From Eucalyptus grandis (Eukaryota > Streptophyta > Magnoliopsida > Myrtales > Myrtaceae), in the NCBI RefSeq assembly GCF_016545825.1, contig NC_052619.1, positions 6,463,501 through 6,527,500 on the forward strand: a stretch of 64,000 nucleotides of DNA, in the 5' to 3' direction. The notes below the pieces were generated by a model, which worked only from the letters and a program-made list of their open reading frames with translations, was not told where the DNA came from and did no database searches. Numbering within the stretch: position 1 is the stretch's first letter; each line of letters opens with the position of its first letter. Below, piece after piece: positions 10,901-23,055 of this stretch. Made by a program: the position numbers and the translations under genes.

Positions 10901-13900
10901 GTCAGGCTCATAATTAGGCTTGGATGCATTTTCTGTCCTCTGGCTGATAGATGGGAATTCAGAATCAATGTCTAAAGCTTTTCGTTCTGCGTCTTCAATC
11001 CCATTAACAGGAATCTGTCTCAAAGGAACGATGTAGGAATCATCATTCACATTACTTGGCCACTTTGCATTTGAATTATGGGTCATATTCTCATCTTCAG
11101 CTAAATCAGAGGGACAAACAACATTTATGTTTTCCCGTCGGTGGATCATGAAATCATCATTTGCAGTCCTCCTATAAGCAACCCTTCTGCCATTCACTTC
11201 TGTGTACTGTACATCTAAATGGCCAGACATTCTACCATCACTCCCTTGACTGACCTTTGTAGACATCATTGCTGCATCAGCAGACGCTCTAGTAATGAAG
11301 TTTGCTTTTCCACTCATTTTTTGCATATCCACCAAGCTCCCCCTTTGAGATTGATCCATGTATTGTCCTCCAAGAGCTAAAGAATCATCATTCCTCATAT
11401 TCTGCCGCCTTCTTGACCTACCTTCCTTTTCCATTGAAAACATACCATCATCAGCAACACAATTTTCCTCATCATTGTCTCTCAACAAGAAACTCTGGAA
11501 TGCTTGCCAGTGTCCCCCATCAGTTTCATTCCCATAAAGTGCTTCATTGTTATCAGATGAAATCGACTTGTTTATGGAGCTTTCATCCTTGTCTTTCCTT
11601 TTTGAGGACCGGGTCAGGTTCTGGCTAGCCTCCATTTCTCCATCATCTTCTACACTTTCAGAATCAGAAGCAGAATGTGACTCACCATTGGAAGAGTTCC
11701 GTCTCTTCGGAGTGATGTAATTGATGTTCCGAATTACAACCATGCCTGATTGCTTCTTATTGGATCGACTGGTCTTCTTTCGAAGTGCCAAATCTTCCTT
11801 CTCTGACTCAAATGGTTCTGGGGATTTAGTTTTCGAGCAGTCCTCCTCTGAAGCTTCTGATTCAGAATGCAATTCACTGCTCTCAACAGAATGCCTTCTG
11901 TGACGTGTTTTTCGACCATTACTTGATCGAGGATCCTGAACTGGTGCATAAGCTGGTTGGAAAAAGGGGCCGTTTGCTGGATAGCTCTGATAGTAAGCCA
12001 TGGGCTGCATCGGATATGGTTGATATATAGGTGGTGCACCAGGTGGAGAATGCATCGGCCATGGCGGGAACATAGCATTTGGAAATTGAGCTGGGAAATA
12101 GTCATGGCCTCCGTGAGGTGCTTGGTGATTTATCGGAGGCTTTTCATCTGGCATGAGTAATTTTCTCAGCATAAATATAATGTGCAACACAAAATTTAGT
12201 CAGCTGAACAGAATCTAATAGTACAAAGAGCAAGACAATGTAACAAGATTTATTGAACATTTTTCAACAGGAAAAATTGATTCTGTCAATCCATTTCAGG
12301 CAGCTGAACCAGTATAGATGTCTGACATGCTATATATCAGTACCTAGATGTAGACTGACTACCTAGATGTAGACTGACTTATAATATCATATCTGCAGTT
12401 CGTCTTGCAGAATTGGAATTTGCTTTTCCATTGGTTTCCAAGCTTATTGTCCTACTGAATCAAGTATCCAGGATTACTTTCCTAATCAGACATTCCTTCT
12501 TGCTTTTGTTAATCTCCTCAGCAGTTACGGGGATTGGACTTAATCCACAACCAACTACTCTTTAGTTTTGAAGCATTGTAACGATGCTAAAAATTTTTAC
12601 ATGTTGAGCTAATTACCTCCACTTGGAGAAGTACTTGGATGCCCATTAGATTCTGATGCTGGTGCATTGCGAGATTCAGACCATGCCTCCTTCTGCTTGT
12701 TGGAGACATCAGATAGCATAATACCCGATGCACTCATGGCAGCTAAATCTGCTTGGCTGGACAATGCCTCAGTTGCTTCTATTTCAAGCCATTGACCGCT
12801 CTCATGTTTTCTCTTCCACAGCTCTATGAATTTTATGCATGCATCCCTGTTGCAAAATTGAAATGGAACTTTACTATGTATAAATTTCTTTACCATCCTT
12901 CTATATCCACCTCTTTCCTCTTCATGAATGTCACCAACTGTCATAAGGATCCAAACACACCCGTGACCCCCTAAAAAAAGAAAAAAAGTAGAAAACATCT
13001 TTCCTGGTTTTTGGCCCCAACTATTTGTACTATATTTTAAAAAAAAAAGAGAATGAAATACACAATAGATTGGATACTACCTAACCTAGCTACAATGACA
13101 ATCTTGAGCTGCATGTAAGATAATACAACATGCTAGTCTGTGTACTGTACGGATTGCATACTTATTCTGACCATATCATGTGTCTTGTAGCTAATAGTGT
13201 TCTTGAGACATTCAATTGAGCGCAGCAGCAGATGGGCAAAAGACATAAGGGCTTACATCAGTCGAGAGGCTCCAAAGCATTCAGCAAAGGATTTCAGTGA
13301 TTCCAAATTGTCAATTTCGAAACCAGCAGCGACAGCTCGGGCAAAGGCCATTCCTTGCTCCTTTTGAAGGACACTTTTTCGTGTCTCCAAGACTTTCAGA
13401 AGCTGAACTCTGGATAAACAAAGTAATTAGAGTGCAACTGAAGCCAACACTGCTAAATTACGATGGGTTATTGATCAACCCCACAGAAGAAAGAAGATTG
13501 AATTAGTGAATGTCTTGCTGATAATTCACCCAAGAAGGCATTATTCTCACTCAAAGGTCATTAATCTCTTCCATGCGCAATGTTTGCCTTTCAGAAGCAA
13601 TGAACAAAAATAAAGCTTCAAGGAAGTTAATCCATTGATGATGCTCCTTCCAACTCAGTTATTCTTCTTCTTCACAGGCACCATCTCAGATGAATCGGGT
13701 TCTAAGAGCCATAAATATATTTCCAACAAGGAAGAAGTAGACACATGGCAAGATCCAGGCATTTTTTCTTAGCCTGAAATGCTAACATGTGCTTTACAAT
13801 AGAACAGAGAAATCAAATGGCAATAAAACTGCAAATATTGAAGCCTCCAGAAAAGCTATTTGTCTTTAATGTGAATTAGCACAACACTTCCTGTAATCAT

Positions 13901-16465
13901 CTTACAAGTAATCTTCAGAAATAGTACTTACTTTGAATTTCCTTCTTGTGAGGTGGATCCACTTGCTTTAGAAGGCTGTGCGCTAGGCTGACAAACATAA
14001 TACAAACAAAAATTAAGCAAAACCTATTGGAATAGGAACGATAAGAAATGAAATGAAGCAAAAATAATTGCTCTCACTGTGTAAATAACAATAGCTTTAT
14101 CCTCGTTACCCTCAAGCAAAGGGTTGCCGCCTGGAATAAGACAGTGATCATAACACCATATAAGTCAGAGTAATCATCAGAAATTGTTCCACTACATTCA
14201 GAATCCATATCTCAGTATGACACAGCAACAAACATTTGAGAAGAAAAAAGAACACAAACAACAACAGATGAGCGTAACACAATAGGCACCATTTTCTCTT
14301 CTGTGGGTCAGCTAAAGGAAAAGGAAAAAGTAGACATGCAGACGACTCAAATGTCAAACAACCTCCCAACCTTTCTACCATAAAGAAACAAGCAAAATGG
14401 AAAAGGATGTTTTACTCGACCTCAAAGAAATAACCCTCACATACACATTTACAGTACCTTCCACAGACTCTGCAGGCTTCCCTTCATGGTCTTCCACCTG
14501 GTGCATGGAAAATTAACCACATAAATTTGTTTCGTTGGATTAAGGATCTCAAAAATTGATCAAGGTAACTTACACTATGTAATACTCCATCATTGTTACT
14601 TTGAATCACAATTGCCTCCTCAATTTGCAGGATCTCTGATTCTAGAGTATATACTCTTTCCAGGATTTCTGGTGTGCTCACAAACCGGACAAACCTGAAG
14701 AAGTTTAGCATCTTTTAACATGCATGCTAACTACTCCCATATTAATCATGTGATTTGAACTTCTTGCTCTCCAATCAGCTTTGGTAGTCAATGTCATTTC
14801 CGGTTCAAATTGCAAAACAGATGCCAAAGTAGTTGCACAAATTATCTTCTTCAAGAATCAACGTTTAAAAGACTTACATCCAGAGAGCAGTTCCATTTAC
14901 AGAATGGTAGAAGCCTAGGTGGTAATTCTCCCGTATTGAGTCACATACAAAGAATGTAATACCCTATTGCCACTAGTAAGCTATTACTTTCTGTAGGGAC
15001 ACTTGTTTGTCACCTTTCCAATACTTTGCCATGTCTTAAAGTCACATAAAAACTTATAAAAGATATTCCGTTAAGTCATTCAGTCAACATTCTTGGGAGT
15101 AACATACATGCTTATGATTGTAATGAGCATCAAACCCCTCAGCCAGCTATTCTATACAGAAATGCACTCAAACTTTTGATATGTTGGTGAGAACAGATAG
15201 TCATGCATATCACAGCAGAGCACAAACCTTTCCACTGTTCCCTTAGTGAACCAAGTTGCATCACTGCCAGGCTCCGGCTCAAGATTAATTGAGTAACCCC
15301 CTCTAGCCATCTGTTCTTGTGCAGCCTTCAGATGGGCAAGAAAAGGGCTAAGCAAACCAGAAGCTATTTTCAGAGTCTTCCCATTTGCAACTATAACCAA
15401 GTCGCACCTGCAAATGCAGTAAACATCCGATGCCTAACTCAGTCAACCCTCGATAGTGCAAAAACAAGTTACTCATTGCACAAGATTAGAACAAAGGTAA
15501 CATTGCTCATTGCTGCCCTTCTAAAGATGACGAATCCAAAACTCAGACTTTCAGAGAAAATAATGGTACACTCAACTCCAAGATGATATTTTGACCCAAA
15601 AAAAAGAAGAAAATCCCAGATGATATCAGAAACTTTAAGTCTCAAATTAGATCCTTCACACTACTCCTTCACCCATTTATGGGATTCCCACCTTTATATG
15701 TGGTGGTCTTCAACAATCATTTCTAGTTCGCATATCAATTGGGCCTGCACCAAGCTTTCATTGTCTTACAGCCAGTGCGTGGGGACACCACCACACGGAT
15801 TAAGAGTTGGTGAATGCGACCGCAAAGAACCATATGAAAGAGGCGTAGCAAGCATGTTGCGACCCTAATTAACCATGCTTGAACTAGGGGTCAAGTAATG
15901 AAAGAAACCGAGGAAAACATAATAAAGTCCCAGACTGAGAGAGATAAGTATCGTGGTTTGCCGGTTTCACTGAAGATTCCTTGGATGCAGGCTTTCGGGT
16001 GTTCGATGAGCGCGGGGGAGGGGATGTCAGAAAGTCCAATTCAGACTCACTAGAACATCCCAAGTTTTTAAAAAATTGCACGAGGCACGCGGGTCAACAT
16101 CCATCATAAAGACAAAAGAACTTGATCCCAGAATGTCCAATACACTAGAAGGCTCCTCCGTGGAATAATTCTTCATGCAACACAAAAATCTCGCCCGTTT
16201 GACAACAATAACAAGCGCTACGACAGATCCAGACTTCGCATACTAAAAGATAATCCAGCATTGACTCTTAAACACTCTTACCCATTCTTTTTCTTTCCAT
16301 TTTAGAGCGACCCATCATTAACTGAGGACGCATGACAATAATCACCAGCAATAACTTCAAAACGAGCGGAACAAGCAGTAGCCGGAGACGAATAAAGAAA
16401 GAGAACCTGGTTCGAGTAGGCGTGAGCTGAAAGACCGCCGAATCTAGCCGAGTGGAAGGCTTCAT
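7948..16465 (-). CDS. COP1-interacting protein 7-related protein, 13 exons
   Basis: Exons on the minus strand: 16407-16465, 15228-15407, 14574-14694, 14458-14497, 14078-14130, 13932-13987, 13257-13409, 12617-12846, 10580-12147, 9420-10370, 8871-9270, 8112-8177 and 7948-8015. They splice in frame with GT-AG ends to 1,314 residues. The N-terminus reads [20 protein letters not shown] followed by [24 protein letters not shown] and [11 protein letters not shown] second conserved block is [21 protein letters not shown] (residues 214-234). The middle is long, polar and probably disordered. A charged helix ([23 protein letters not shown], then [21 protein letters not shown]) spans the exon 9/10 junction near residues 800-840. 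Conserved C-terminal pieces are [24 protein letters not shown] and [11 protein letters not shown]. This is the CIP7-related family of light-signalling-associated nuclear proteins; its biochemical role is poorly known. Confidence 0.92.
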
Positions 16466-16879
16466 TGCGAATCGTACCCAGGCTCCAGCCGCGAGCGACG
16501 GGGGGAAAGTGACCTTTACCCTTCACTGATCTCCCGAAAAAGATCAGAAACGCGACGTCAATCGGAAGAAAAGGGGTCGACCCAAGAACAACCGGAAAGC
16601 GAGGCAAAGCTGCTAAAAGAAGAAGAAGACGAGCGAGCTGTACATCTGCCGACCCGCCTTTTTCCCCGCACTCGCGAGCGCGAGCTCACAGGAACGGGAG
16701 AAAAAGCGGAGGAAGAAGAGTGAGGTTTTAGAGAGAGAAAAGGTGGGTTATGTAGAGAGAGAAAAGGTGGGTTACGCACAGTGACAAAGAGGATCCAAGA
16801 TGGGCTCTCTGCTTATACTTCGGATACCAGGAGAGGAGAGAGAGAGAGAGAGTGGGCGTAATATTCGTGTCATATTAAT
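16466..16879 (-). promoter_or_regulatory. 5' leader and promoter region of the CIP7-related gene, with GA microsatellite
   Basis: Sequence immediately upstream (minus sense) of the CIP7-related ATG is relatively GC-rich and purine/pyrimidine-skewed. A (GA)n tract lies at 16831-16852, and a direct repeat of GAGAGAAAAGGTGGGTTA sits near 16732-16773. GA/CT tracts are common in plant 5' leaders and core promoters. Overlapping reading frames here look like chance. Confidence 0.45.
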
Positions 16880-17490
16880 TAAGAAAACATTCCTATTATT
16901 ACAATTTTCAATGTACTAACTTTCATCTCGTTGTCTTAAAAGTTCTAATTATTTCAATTAACTATATCTATCAAATTGATGCAATCCTCTATTATATCCT
17001 TCCAATTTAATGAATGAAAAATGTTGACATTTTATCATTATTTTCTCCCTCTTATGTGGCGTTGACATGGCTAACACATGAAGAATGATATTAGAACAAT
17101 GTTGTTATGGTCCAAATATGATTTAATCTAAATATTATTTACATTAAATTTAAAAAGTAGAATAAAATTTTTTTAAGAAAAAGGAAGGAAGACAAAACCG
17201 CGAAGGCAACAACTTTTCACTTTTTTCTTCTAAAAAATTAGCTTTATCTCTTGAAAAATTTAAATTTTTATTAAAAACCAAATTTAAATCAAAATGGCGA
17301 CATTCAAATTAGAAAAAAACCACATAAGAGAGAAAAAAATCATGTTAGCATTTGTCATTGGTCAAGTTAAATAGAAATAACGAAATGACTTGATTAGATT
17401 AATTTGACAAATTTTATGACTCAATTGCATCTTTACGACAAATTTTATATTTTCAGCACATTTATTCCTAAAATCTTAACGAGCATATGG
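16880..17490. mobile_element. non-autonomous TIR-type element, family 2 (decayed)
   Basis: The two sides are imperfectly inverted: left phrases such as AATGTTGACATTTTATC and CTTATGTGGCGTTGACATGG, right phrases such as GCATTTGTCATTGGTCAAGTTAAATAG and GACAAATTTTATGACTCAATTGC. A related element occurs at about 26.72-27.41 kb with the same inner wording, including a CTATGTGGC motif. No ORF of note. Boundaries are approximate and no target-site duplication was resolved. Confidence 0.4.
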
Positions 17491-19495
17491 ATACTTTTTT
17501 TCTTTCGGTAATTTGTGTCTTTGATGCTTCAGAGTGCATAGACACTCCCATCAAATTAAGATCACATTTCTCTTGTCAAGTAATTTCTAAGGTATGAGAA
17601 ATGAGACTCCAATTCTTGGTTGGACTTTTTGAGACACGATATATACACTTTATCGATTGTAATTCACATAAATATTTTTCGATTGTTTATATAAAAAAGT
17701 ATCATTTGCACATGTCACCACGACATGGTACGCTAATTGTTTATGATTATTCAATAATTCTTTTATAATATACGAATCCATTTATCACAATCTTTTAACA
17801 ATTCTAAAGAAGTTTGGTGCGGTTGAACTACTGCGTGAGGTGGAGTGCGATTTGAATATCGAAGGGGTAAACCCGGAAATTCAGGTGATCCGGCCGCTCC
17901 GCCGCGAGACATTGAAGTAGGAACGACGAATACGGTCCTGCGGTGCGACAACAACGGTCGGATATTCGACGGTTAAATTACTAGAGTACCCCGCTTCCCC
18001 CTCCGATGCAATCGATGGATGCGGTTTTGTCGTTCTTGGGTTGTTGTTGTTGGGGGGGTTTACTGGTGAAGTCCTAAATACTCATCATCGTTCAATTAAT
18101 GAGGTTTGACTTTTCATGCAAGAGCGGGGAAACAAGCAATCCACGAGGATAATATTTTTGTCATTTTAGTCAAAGCTACGTTGATAATTCCTCACCAATT
18201 CACCATTGAACTCACGAGATCCACCGTCAAAATTGACATGGACGAATGTGAGTGTTTGGATCAATTACAGCGTATTTTGACCGATTCACTTTTCCGAATT
18301 ATCTCACGAGCGCGCTCTCTTGTAGCTGCTCATTTAGAAACTTACCCTCAAATTATAATATTGGGACATGATATAAGAATCTTCTCAAGAGTAAGATTCT
18401 TATTATCTAAGTCAAAACCATGTTGATTGATATAATTATGTTGGCCAGTGGATATATTTTATTTTTTTGTTTGCCTTTGCTTGTCATCAACGGTCTTGCG
18501 ATTCAATCCATTGGGTCAATAGGCTTAGTAAGGAAGAGGGGACCTTTCGTGAGTTCATCATTTAAAACTTTTTTTTTTTCGTATTAGCATGGTTACTAAG
18601 CCGGCTGAATCGGATTATATGCTATAATAGCTTGTTCTGGAAAACAGAGCTTGATGTGTGCATTCACTTGCTAAAAAAGGATTCGGATGACTTAGGCATT
18701 GGTCATATGTTTTGCAGATTGTAAAACTAAAGCACAAGGAAAATGATGAATTCGGCTAACTAGCGAACGGGTACTGCGCATTTCCCTTAATACCAGACAG
18801 ATTAATAGTCTACACTAACATGCGTTTCCGAGAAAATATGCTTCTTGGGTGACATTTCTAGTCATTTCCCCTAGGGTAACCTTCTGGCGATTCCTCCAAT
18901 AGAGGGTCAAGCTATTAAAGGAAGCGGTAATGGAGCTATTATAGTTCTTAAGAATGGTTTGACCATCATATATCGTGTCCGTTACTATTTGCCATAACAT
19001 ATAGCCACTTGTCATTACTAGATCACCATATGTTAACTAACACCCGATGATTTTGATTTCCTTCATCTAACAACTTGACCACTCAGGGACGCTTCTTCCT
19101 TGTTATGTCCTCTCTCTTTTTTTTTTCTTTTTTTCAGTTTGTTTAAGCGTCGGAAACCGATTCAGGTCGAAAAACCGGGTGCCCTATATTTGTACGTCTG
19201 GTCTATCATGAGGTGGGGTTTGACAAAATCCTCGGGACCGAATAATGCATATAATGGACCAGTTCCACAAAAGTCAACATACCCAGGGAACTTTTTGTGT
19301 AGGTAGGGTTTTGATCAAATGTTCTTGTGAAAGACGGTGTAGAGTATGGTAGGCAATATGGCATTCGAATATTTCAAAAGATTTTTAGCGTTTCGTGTTG
19401 GATAAAAATCAACGTATCAGTTTCATAAAATTAAAAAATTTGACAAGTAAAAGTAGAAGTCATCCGAACAGATTGTTGAAATTGACCATTGAGAC
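17491..19495. other. intergenic DNA, no gene recognised
   Basis: Mixed-composition sequence. 17800-18060 is relatively GC-rich and 18740-19330 has less AT bias than its surroundings and several short open frames. None resembles a protein family I know, and none has a clear start, splice pattern or domain. Confidence 0.35.
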
Positions 19496-19498
19496 TAA

Positions 19499-20246
19499 GG
19501 CTGCGTTTGTTTGTATTTCTTTTTGTGTTTTTAAACACTTTTTCTATTTTTTTGTTCTTTTGTTCAGGAACAAAAAAGAATTTCTGGAAACACAAATCGA
19601 AACACTTTGAAATTTTCTTCCTTTTCTTCTTATTTTCTTTCTTTTTCTTTCGCCGGTCGCCGGCCTCGGCCATGGCCGGCGATCGGCCGACGAGGGCCGG
19701 CGGCCTCGCCTGTGCACGGCGAGGCTCGCTGGTCCCCGAGGCCGAGCCTCGCCGTAAATGGGGGGGTCGGCCTCGCCGGATCCGGGCGAGATCGAGCTCA
19801 CCCGGGCGGGTGAGATGTCGGCGCATCGACGGGCTCGCCGGCCGGCCGGGCAAGCTCGATCTCGCCCAGATCCGGCGAGGCCGAGCTCGCCCGCGGCCGG
19901 CGAGGCTCGGCCTACCTGGATCTAGGCGAGCTCGCCGGCCCAAGGCGAGGCCGACTCGCCCGGCTACGGCGAGCCTCGCCGTGCTCCGGGCGGGCCGCGG
20001 CCCTCGTCGGCCGGTCGCCGGCCATGGCCGAGGCCGGCGACCGGCCAAAAGAAGAAAAAAGAAAAATAGAAAAAATAAAAGAAATAAAAAAATTATACAA
20101 ATTTACCAAACGTGTTTCTATTTATTTTTATTCCGGAACAAGTTTACCAAACGCGTTTTTTTTGTTCAGAAATTGTTCCCGTGAAACGAAATACTTTTTC
20201 TATTTCTATTCCTGAAACAATTTTTTAAACGCAAACAAACGCACCC
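19499..20246. mobile_element. PIF/Harbinger-like foldback MITE with GC-rich core
   Basis: The element is flanked by 3-bp TAA duplications at 19496-19498 and 20247-20249. Its left end GGCTGCGTTTGTTTG pairs with the right end, which reverse-complements to GGGTGCGTTTGTTTG. TAA/TTA targets and this kind of end are typical of PIF/Harbinger (Tourist-like) MITEs. The arms extend about 240 bp. The inner arm is strongly inverted: CGGCCTCGGCCATGGCCGGC near 19660-19680 faces its near-perfect inverse near 20018-20040. The ~400-bp centre is very GC-rich and made of GGCGAG/CTCGCC permutations, in sharp contrast to AT-rich flanks. Reading frames across it on both strands, up to 231 codons, are by-products of this composition. 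Confidence 0.75.
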
Positions 20247-20249
20247 TAA

Positions 20250-22164
20250 TTGATCAAATATGGGACATATCGTTTTGTCAGTCTAGAGTAGCAACGGAAG
20301 TGCGAGACTGGAAAATAGACAATTAAAATGTTGTAACTCTCTGACCAACTTTTGTTCTTAATAAGTAATCTATTAATGGATACCGGGGGCTCAAAACACC
20401 TTATGCTCGTGTCGACCGATCGAAGAAATAATTCGATAAGAGACATACCAAAAAAAAAAAAAAAAAGGGAAGAAAATGCCGTCTTAGCAGACACTTTTGT
20501 TTTGACCAGGAGGAGCAGACATCGAGTGTTGTGTTTGAGCATTGCTCGTGAGGAGGAATCTAATCCACCATGATGAAAAGGGCAATCACCGCCAAATCAA
20601 TCATTGATCCGATGACTTTTTCCAGATTAACAAATAATCCACTAAGTAATAAGCGATCATTTCTTTCTTTAAGAAAATTATTTCCCTCCTAGACCGACAC
20701 CCATCATGATATTCCTTTATCTTATTTATTTTTTTATTATTCCATGATGTCTCCTGAATTTCTTGCTCAACCTGAGTAATAATTGAGGTGATGTCCCTTG
20801 GGTTGTTGGACTGATTTTGTCTATACTTGAACAGACGATCAGCTTGCAATTAATATATCATGTGTGCATCCACTGTGCCAGCACATGCTTGAAGGTCATG
20901 ATACGGTAGATGTGCATGTATGTGGCGAATTCACAATCTCTCCCCATCTCTCCCTTCTTCTCTATAAAGAGAACTCTACAAATTAGTACATGTTTAGGGT
21001 TTTATCTAGTAACATGGAAGAGATTATACTTGGAGGATGTGATTCTTGCTTTCCAAAGTTTGGCATACCATGGAAATCGGTTGGTCGGATACGTTCTTCC
21101 TATTGTTGGAAGATGATTCATGGACATCGTTTGATGTGGGATGGGGATAATATATTGGAAAAATTCAATGTGATTTTGTCGTTGATGCATTCTGACAATG
21201 AAATAGCAATTGATGTAGCTAGAAAATCGAATCATTTTCTTCTGTACTCTAAATGTGATATAAAATCGTGAAGTTTTCCCCAGCTCGCTTCCTTGTCGGA
21301 TCTCTGTATGTAATGGCTACATGTTGTTCTGATTTAGTAAATCTGTTTTTCTTTCATGACCGATATTACTTCGCCAAATTTGCTGATGAGATTTGGAGCT
21401 TTTGACGGTAGCCAGATTAAGCCAAAAAACTTTTAACAAGGTTTTCCCTCTTTTCGTCTTGTAGCATATTATTGTTTGAGAGGGGATTAAATAAGCAATC
21501 CTCAATAGAGGACAACGAATTTAGGTACTGTCTATTAAATCTCGGAAAACTTTTACGCATCTCTACAAAGTTAGGGAAAAGTACAAACTCCTCTCTTACT
21601 ATTAGCCAAATTCAGCTTTGGTCCCCAATTAATATCTTGTTATAACCTCTCTCTTTTTTTTTTTTGTCGGAATATCTTGTTATAATTTTTTTTTTTTTTT
21701 GGTCGGATCTTTTTATAATTGAGTCCCCGAACTTATCACCGCCAACAATTAAAGGACAAAATTTTTTCTGTCAAAATGCGGACAAAACATGCTGAATCAG
21801 CATTAGCATATCGACATGTGGGCCCTAAGAACGAGTTTCTGAAAAAAAAAATTACACTTTCAATACATGTATTTAAGGAGTGTTTGATTTTACAAAACTA
21901 GTTGTCAAATTATTTTTTAACAAAAAAAATTATTTTCTTTCATTCCATCTAATCCAAATTGCTGAAGACATTGATTTGAAGGTTTCTTATGAACTTTCCC
22001 AACTGTTTTAGCTACAAAATATTGAGTTAAAGCAGTTGTTACATTATTTAAAAATGATCTTTTCTCGCCCTACAAGCAGTCTTAGATACTTCTGTGTATC
22101 TAAAAAAGTGGATATTATATTATTGCATATAATGGAGTTAACCTTAATGAGGCTATCAATGAGA
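20250..22164. other. intergenic DNA, no gene recognised
   Basis: Contains poly(A)/poly(T) tracts at about 20449-20466, 21653-21665 and 21687-21701, the latter two in a short duplicated phrase (ATATCTTGTTATAA...). A 93-codon plus frame at 20990-21271 starts MFRVLSSNMEEIILGG and has no recognised domain. Nothing else is supported. Confidence 0.35.
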
Positions 22165-22172
22165 TTACTTAT

Positions 22173-23047
22173 TAGGGGCTTGCAAAAGAACCGGGATCCG
22201 CCCGGAACCAGACTGGAACTGCTTCGAACCGCCGGTTCTTAAGAGAACCGATCCGGTTCCCAATTTCAATTTATAGGAATTGGTGGGAACCGATTTGGTT
22301 CCCGATTCCATGGACTGATCCACCCGCCCACCCACTGACCGGACTGGTATTGCAGTGTAAAGATGGTTCCTTCCATATTTGTCACAGGTGTAGCACATGT
22401 CCACATTTACGCTTGACAATTAACCTTTTGTTGTTGCGAGGTGTAGGGGTGAAAGTTTTTGAGAATCCAACTCTCCTACAAGCTCGGAATTCTGATTTGG
22501 AATCTCATCAACGAATTTTTCATGTTGAAGCATTGCTACTACGTGTAATGTCTCATCGAGTATAGGAGCCACATCTCCTTCAGCTGCTGCTTTGTAGAGC
22601 ATCCACTTCATTTTCGCTCCTCAAGCTCTGAAACGAATCTGGGCTTCACAATTGTGTTTGGCTCATAGCATTTTGCTATAAAATGGCCAAGAAAGTCAAC
22701 TCCAGGAGACGGCGGAGGTGGTGGTGAAGATGGTGGTGGTGGTTGGGACAAAAGCGGCGCGAGGGTTGCAACCGCTGCTGCGGCGGTGCTAGTACTTGAA
22801 GAGAATAAAGTTACCATGGTTGGGAGAGCCAGAATAAGTAGATACGAGGAGGGCGAAAAGGGAAGCGTGGAGATTGGACCGCTTCTATGGATCCACCCGG
22901 GAATCGAACCGGACCGCCGGTGCGGTTTCTAGGTGAATCCATGCAACTAGCGGTCGGTTCTCAATTCCAATTTTTCGGTACCGGTTCTTAGCGGACGGCT
23001 CCTGGTTCTAGGTCAAGAACTGCCCACTCGGACCATGCACACCCCTA
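22173..23047. mobile_element. non-autonomous hAT-like element carrying a gene fragment
   Basis: Ends are TAGGGGCTTGCA on the left and the inverse of TAGGGGTGTGCA on the right, a typical hAT terminus. They are flanked by an 8-bp target-site duplication with one mismatch: TTACTTAT at 22165-22172 and TTGCTTAT at 23048-23055. An 8-bp duplication is the hAT hallmark. Sub-terminal DNA (22190-22330 and 22880-23030) is built of permuted GAACCG/CGGTTC motifs. The centre holds an ankyrin-protein fragment in antisense. No transposase is encoded, so it would have needed one in trans. Confidence 0.7.
22420..22817 (-). pseudogene. ankyrin-repeat protein fragment inside the hAT-like element
   Basis: On the minus strand a frame from 22611 reads MKWMLYKAAAEGDVAPI and ends SQKLSPLHLATTKG before a stop. 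This resembles the N-terminus and first ankyrin repeat of plant ankyrin proteins (the LYKAAAEGDV and LSPLHLAxxxGH phrases). Upstream, in another frame, lies a 69-codon stretch starting MVTLFSSSTST with a Pro/Ser-rich run, ending where the second frame begins (overlapping ATGA). The repeat is cut off after one unit, with no further ankyrin units or membrane domain, so this is a captured, truncated and probably non-functional gene piece. Confidence 0.55.
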
Positions 23048-23055
23048 TTGCTTAT

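Noticed and set aside
19431..20184. Long overlapping open frames on both strands (205 and 231 codons)
   Set aside because: They lie in the GC-rich inverted core of the foldback element. The Arg/Gly/Pro-rich translations come from GGCGAG/CTCGCC permutations.
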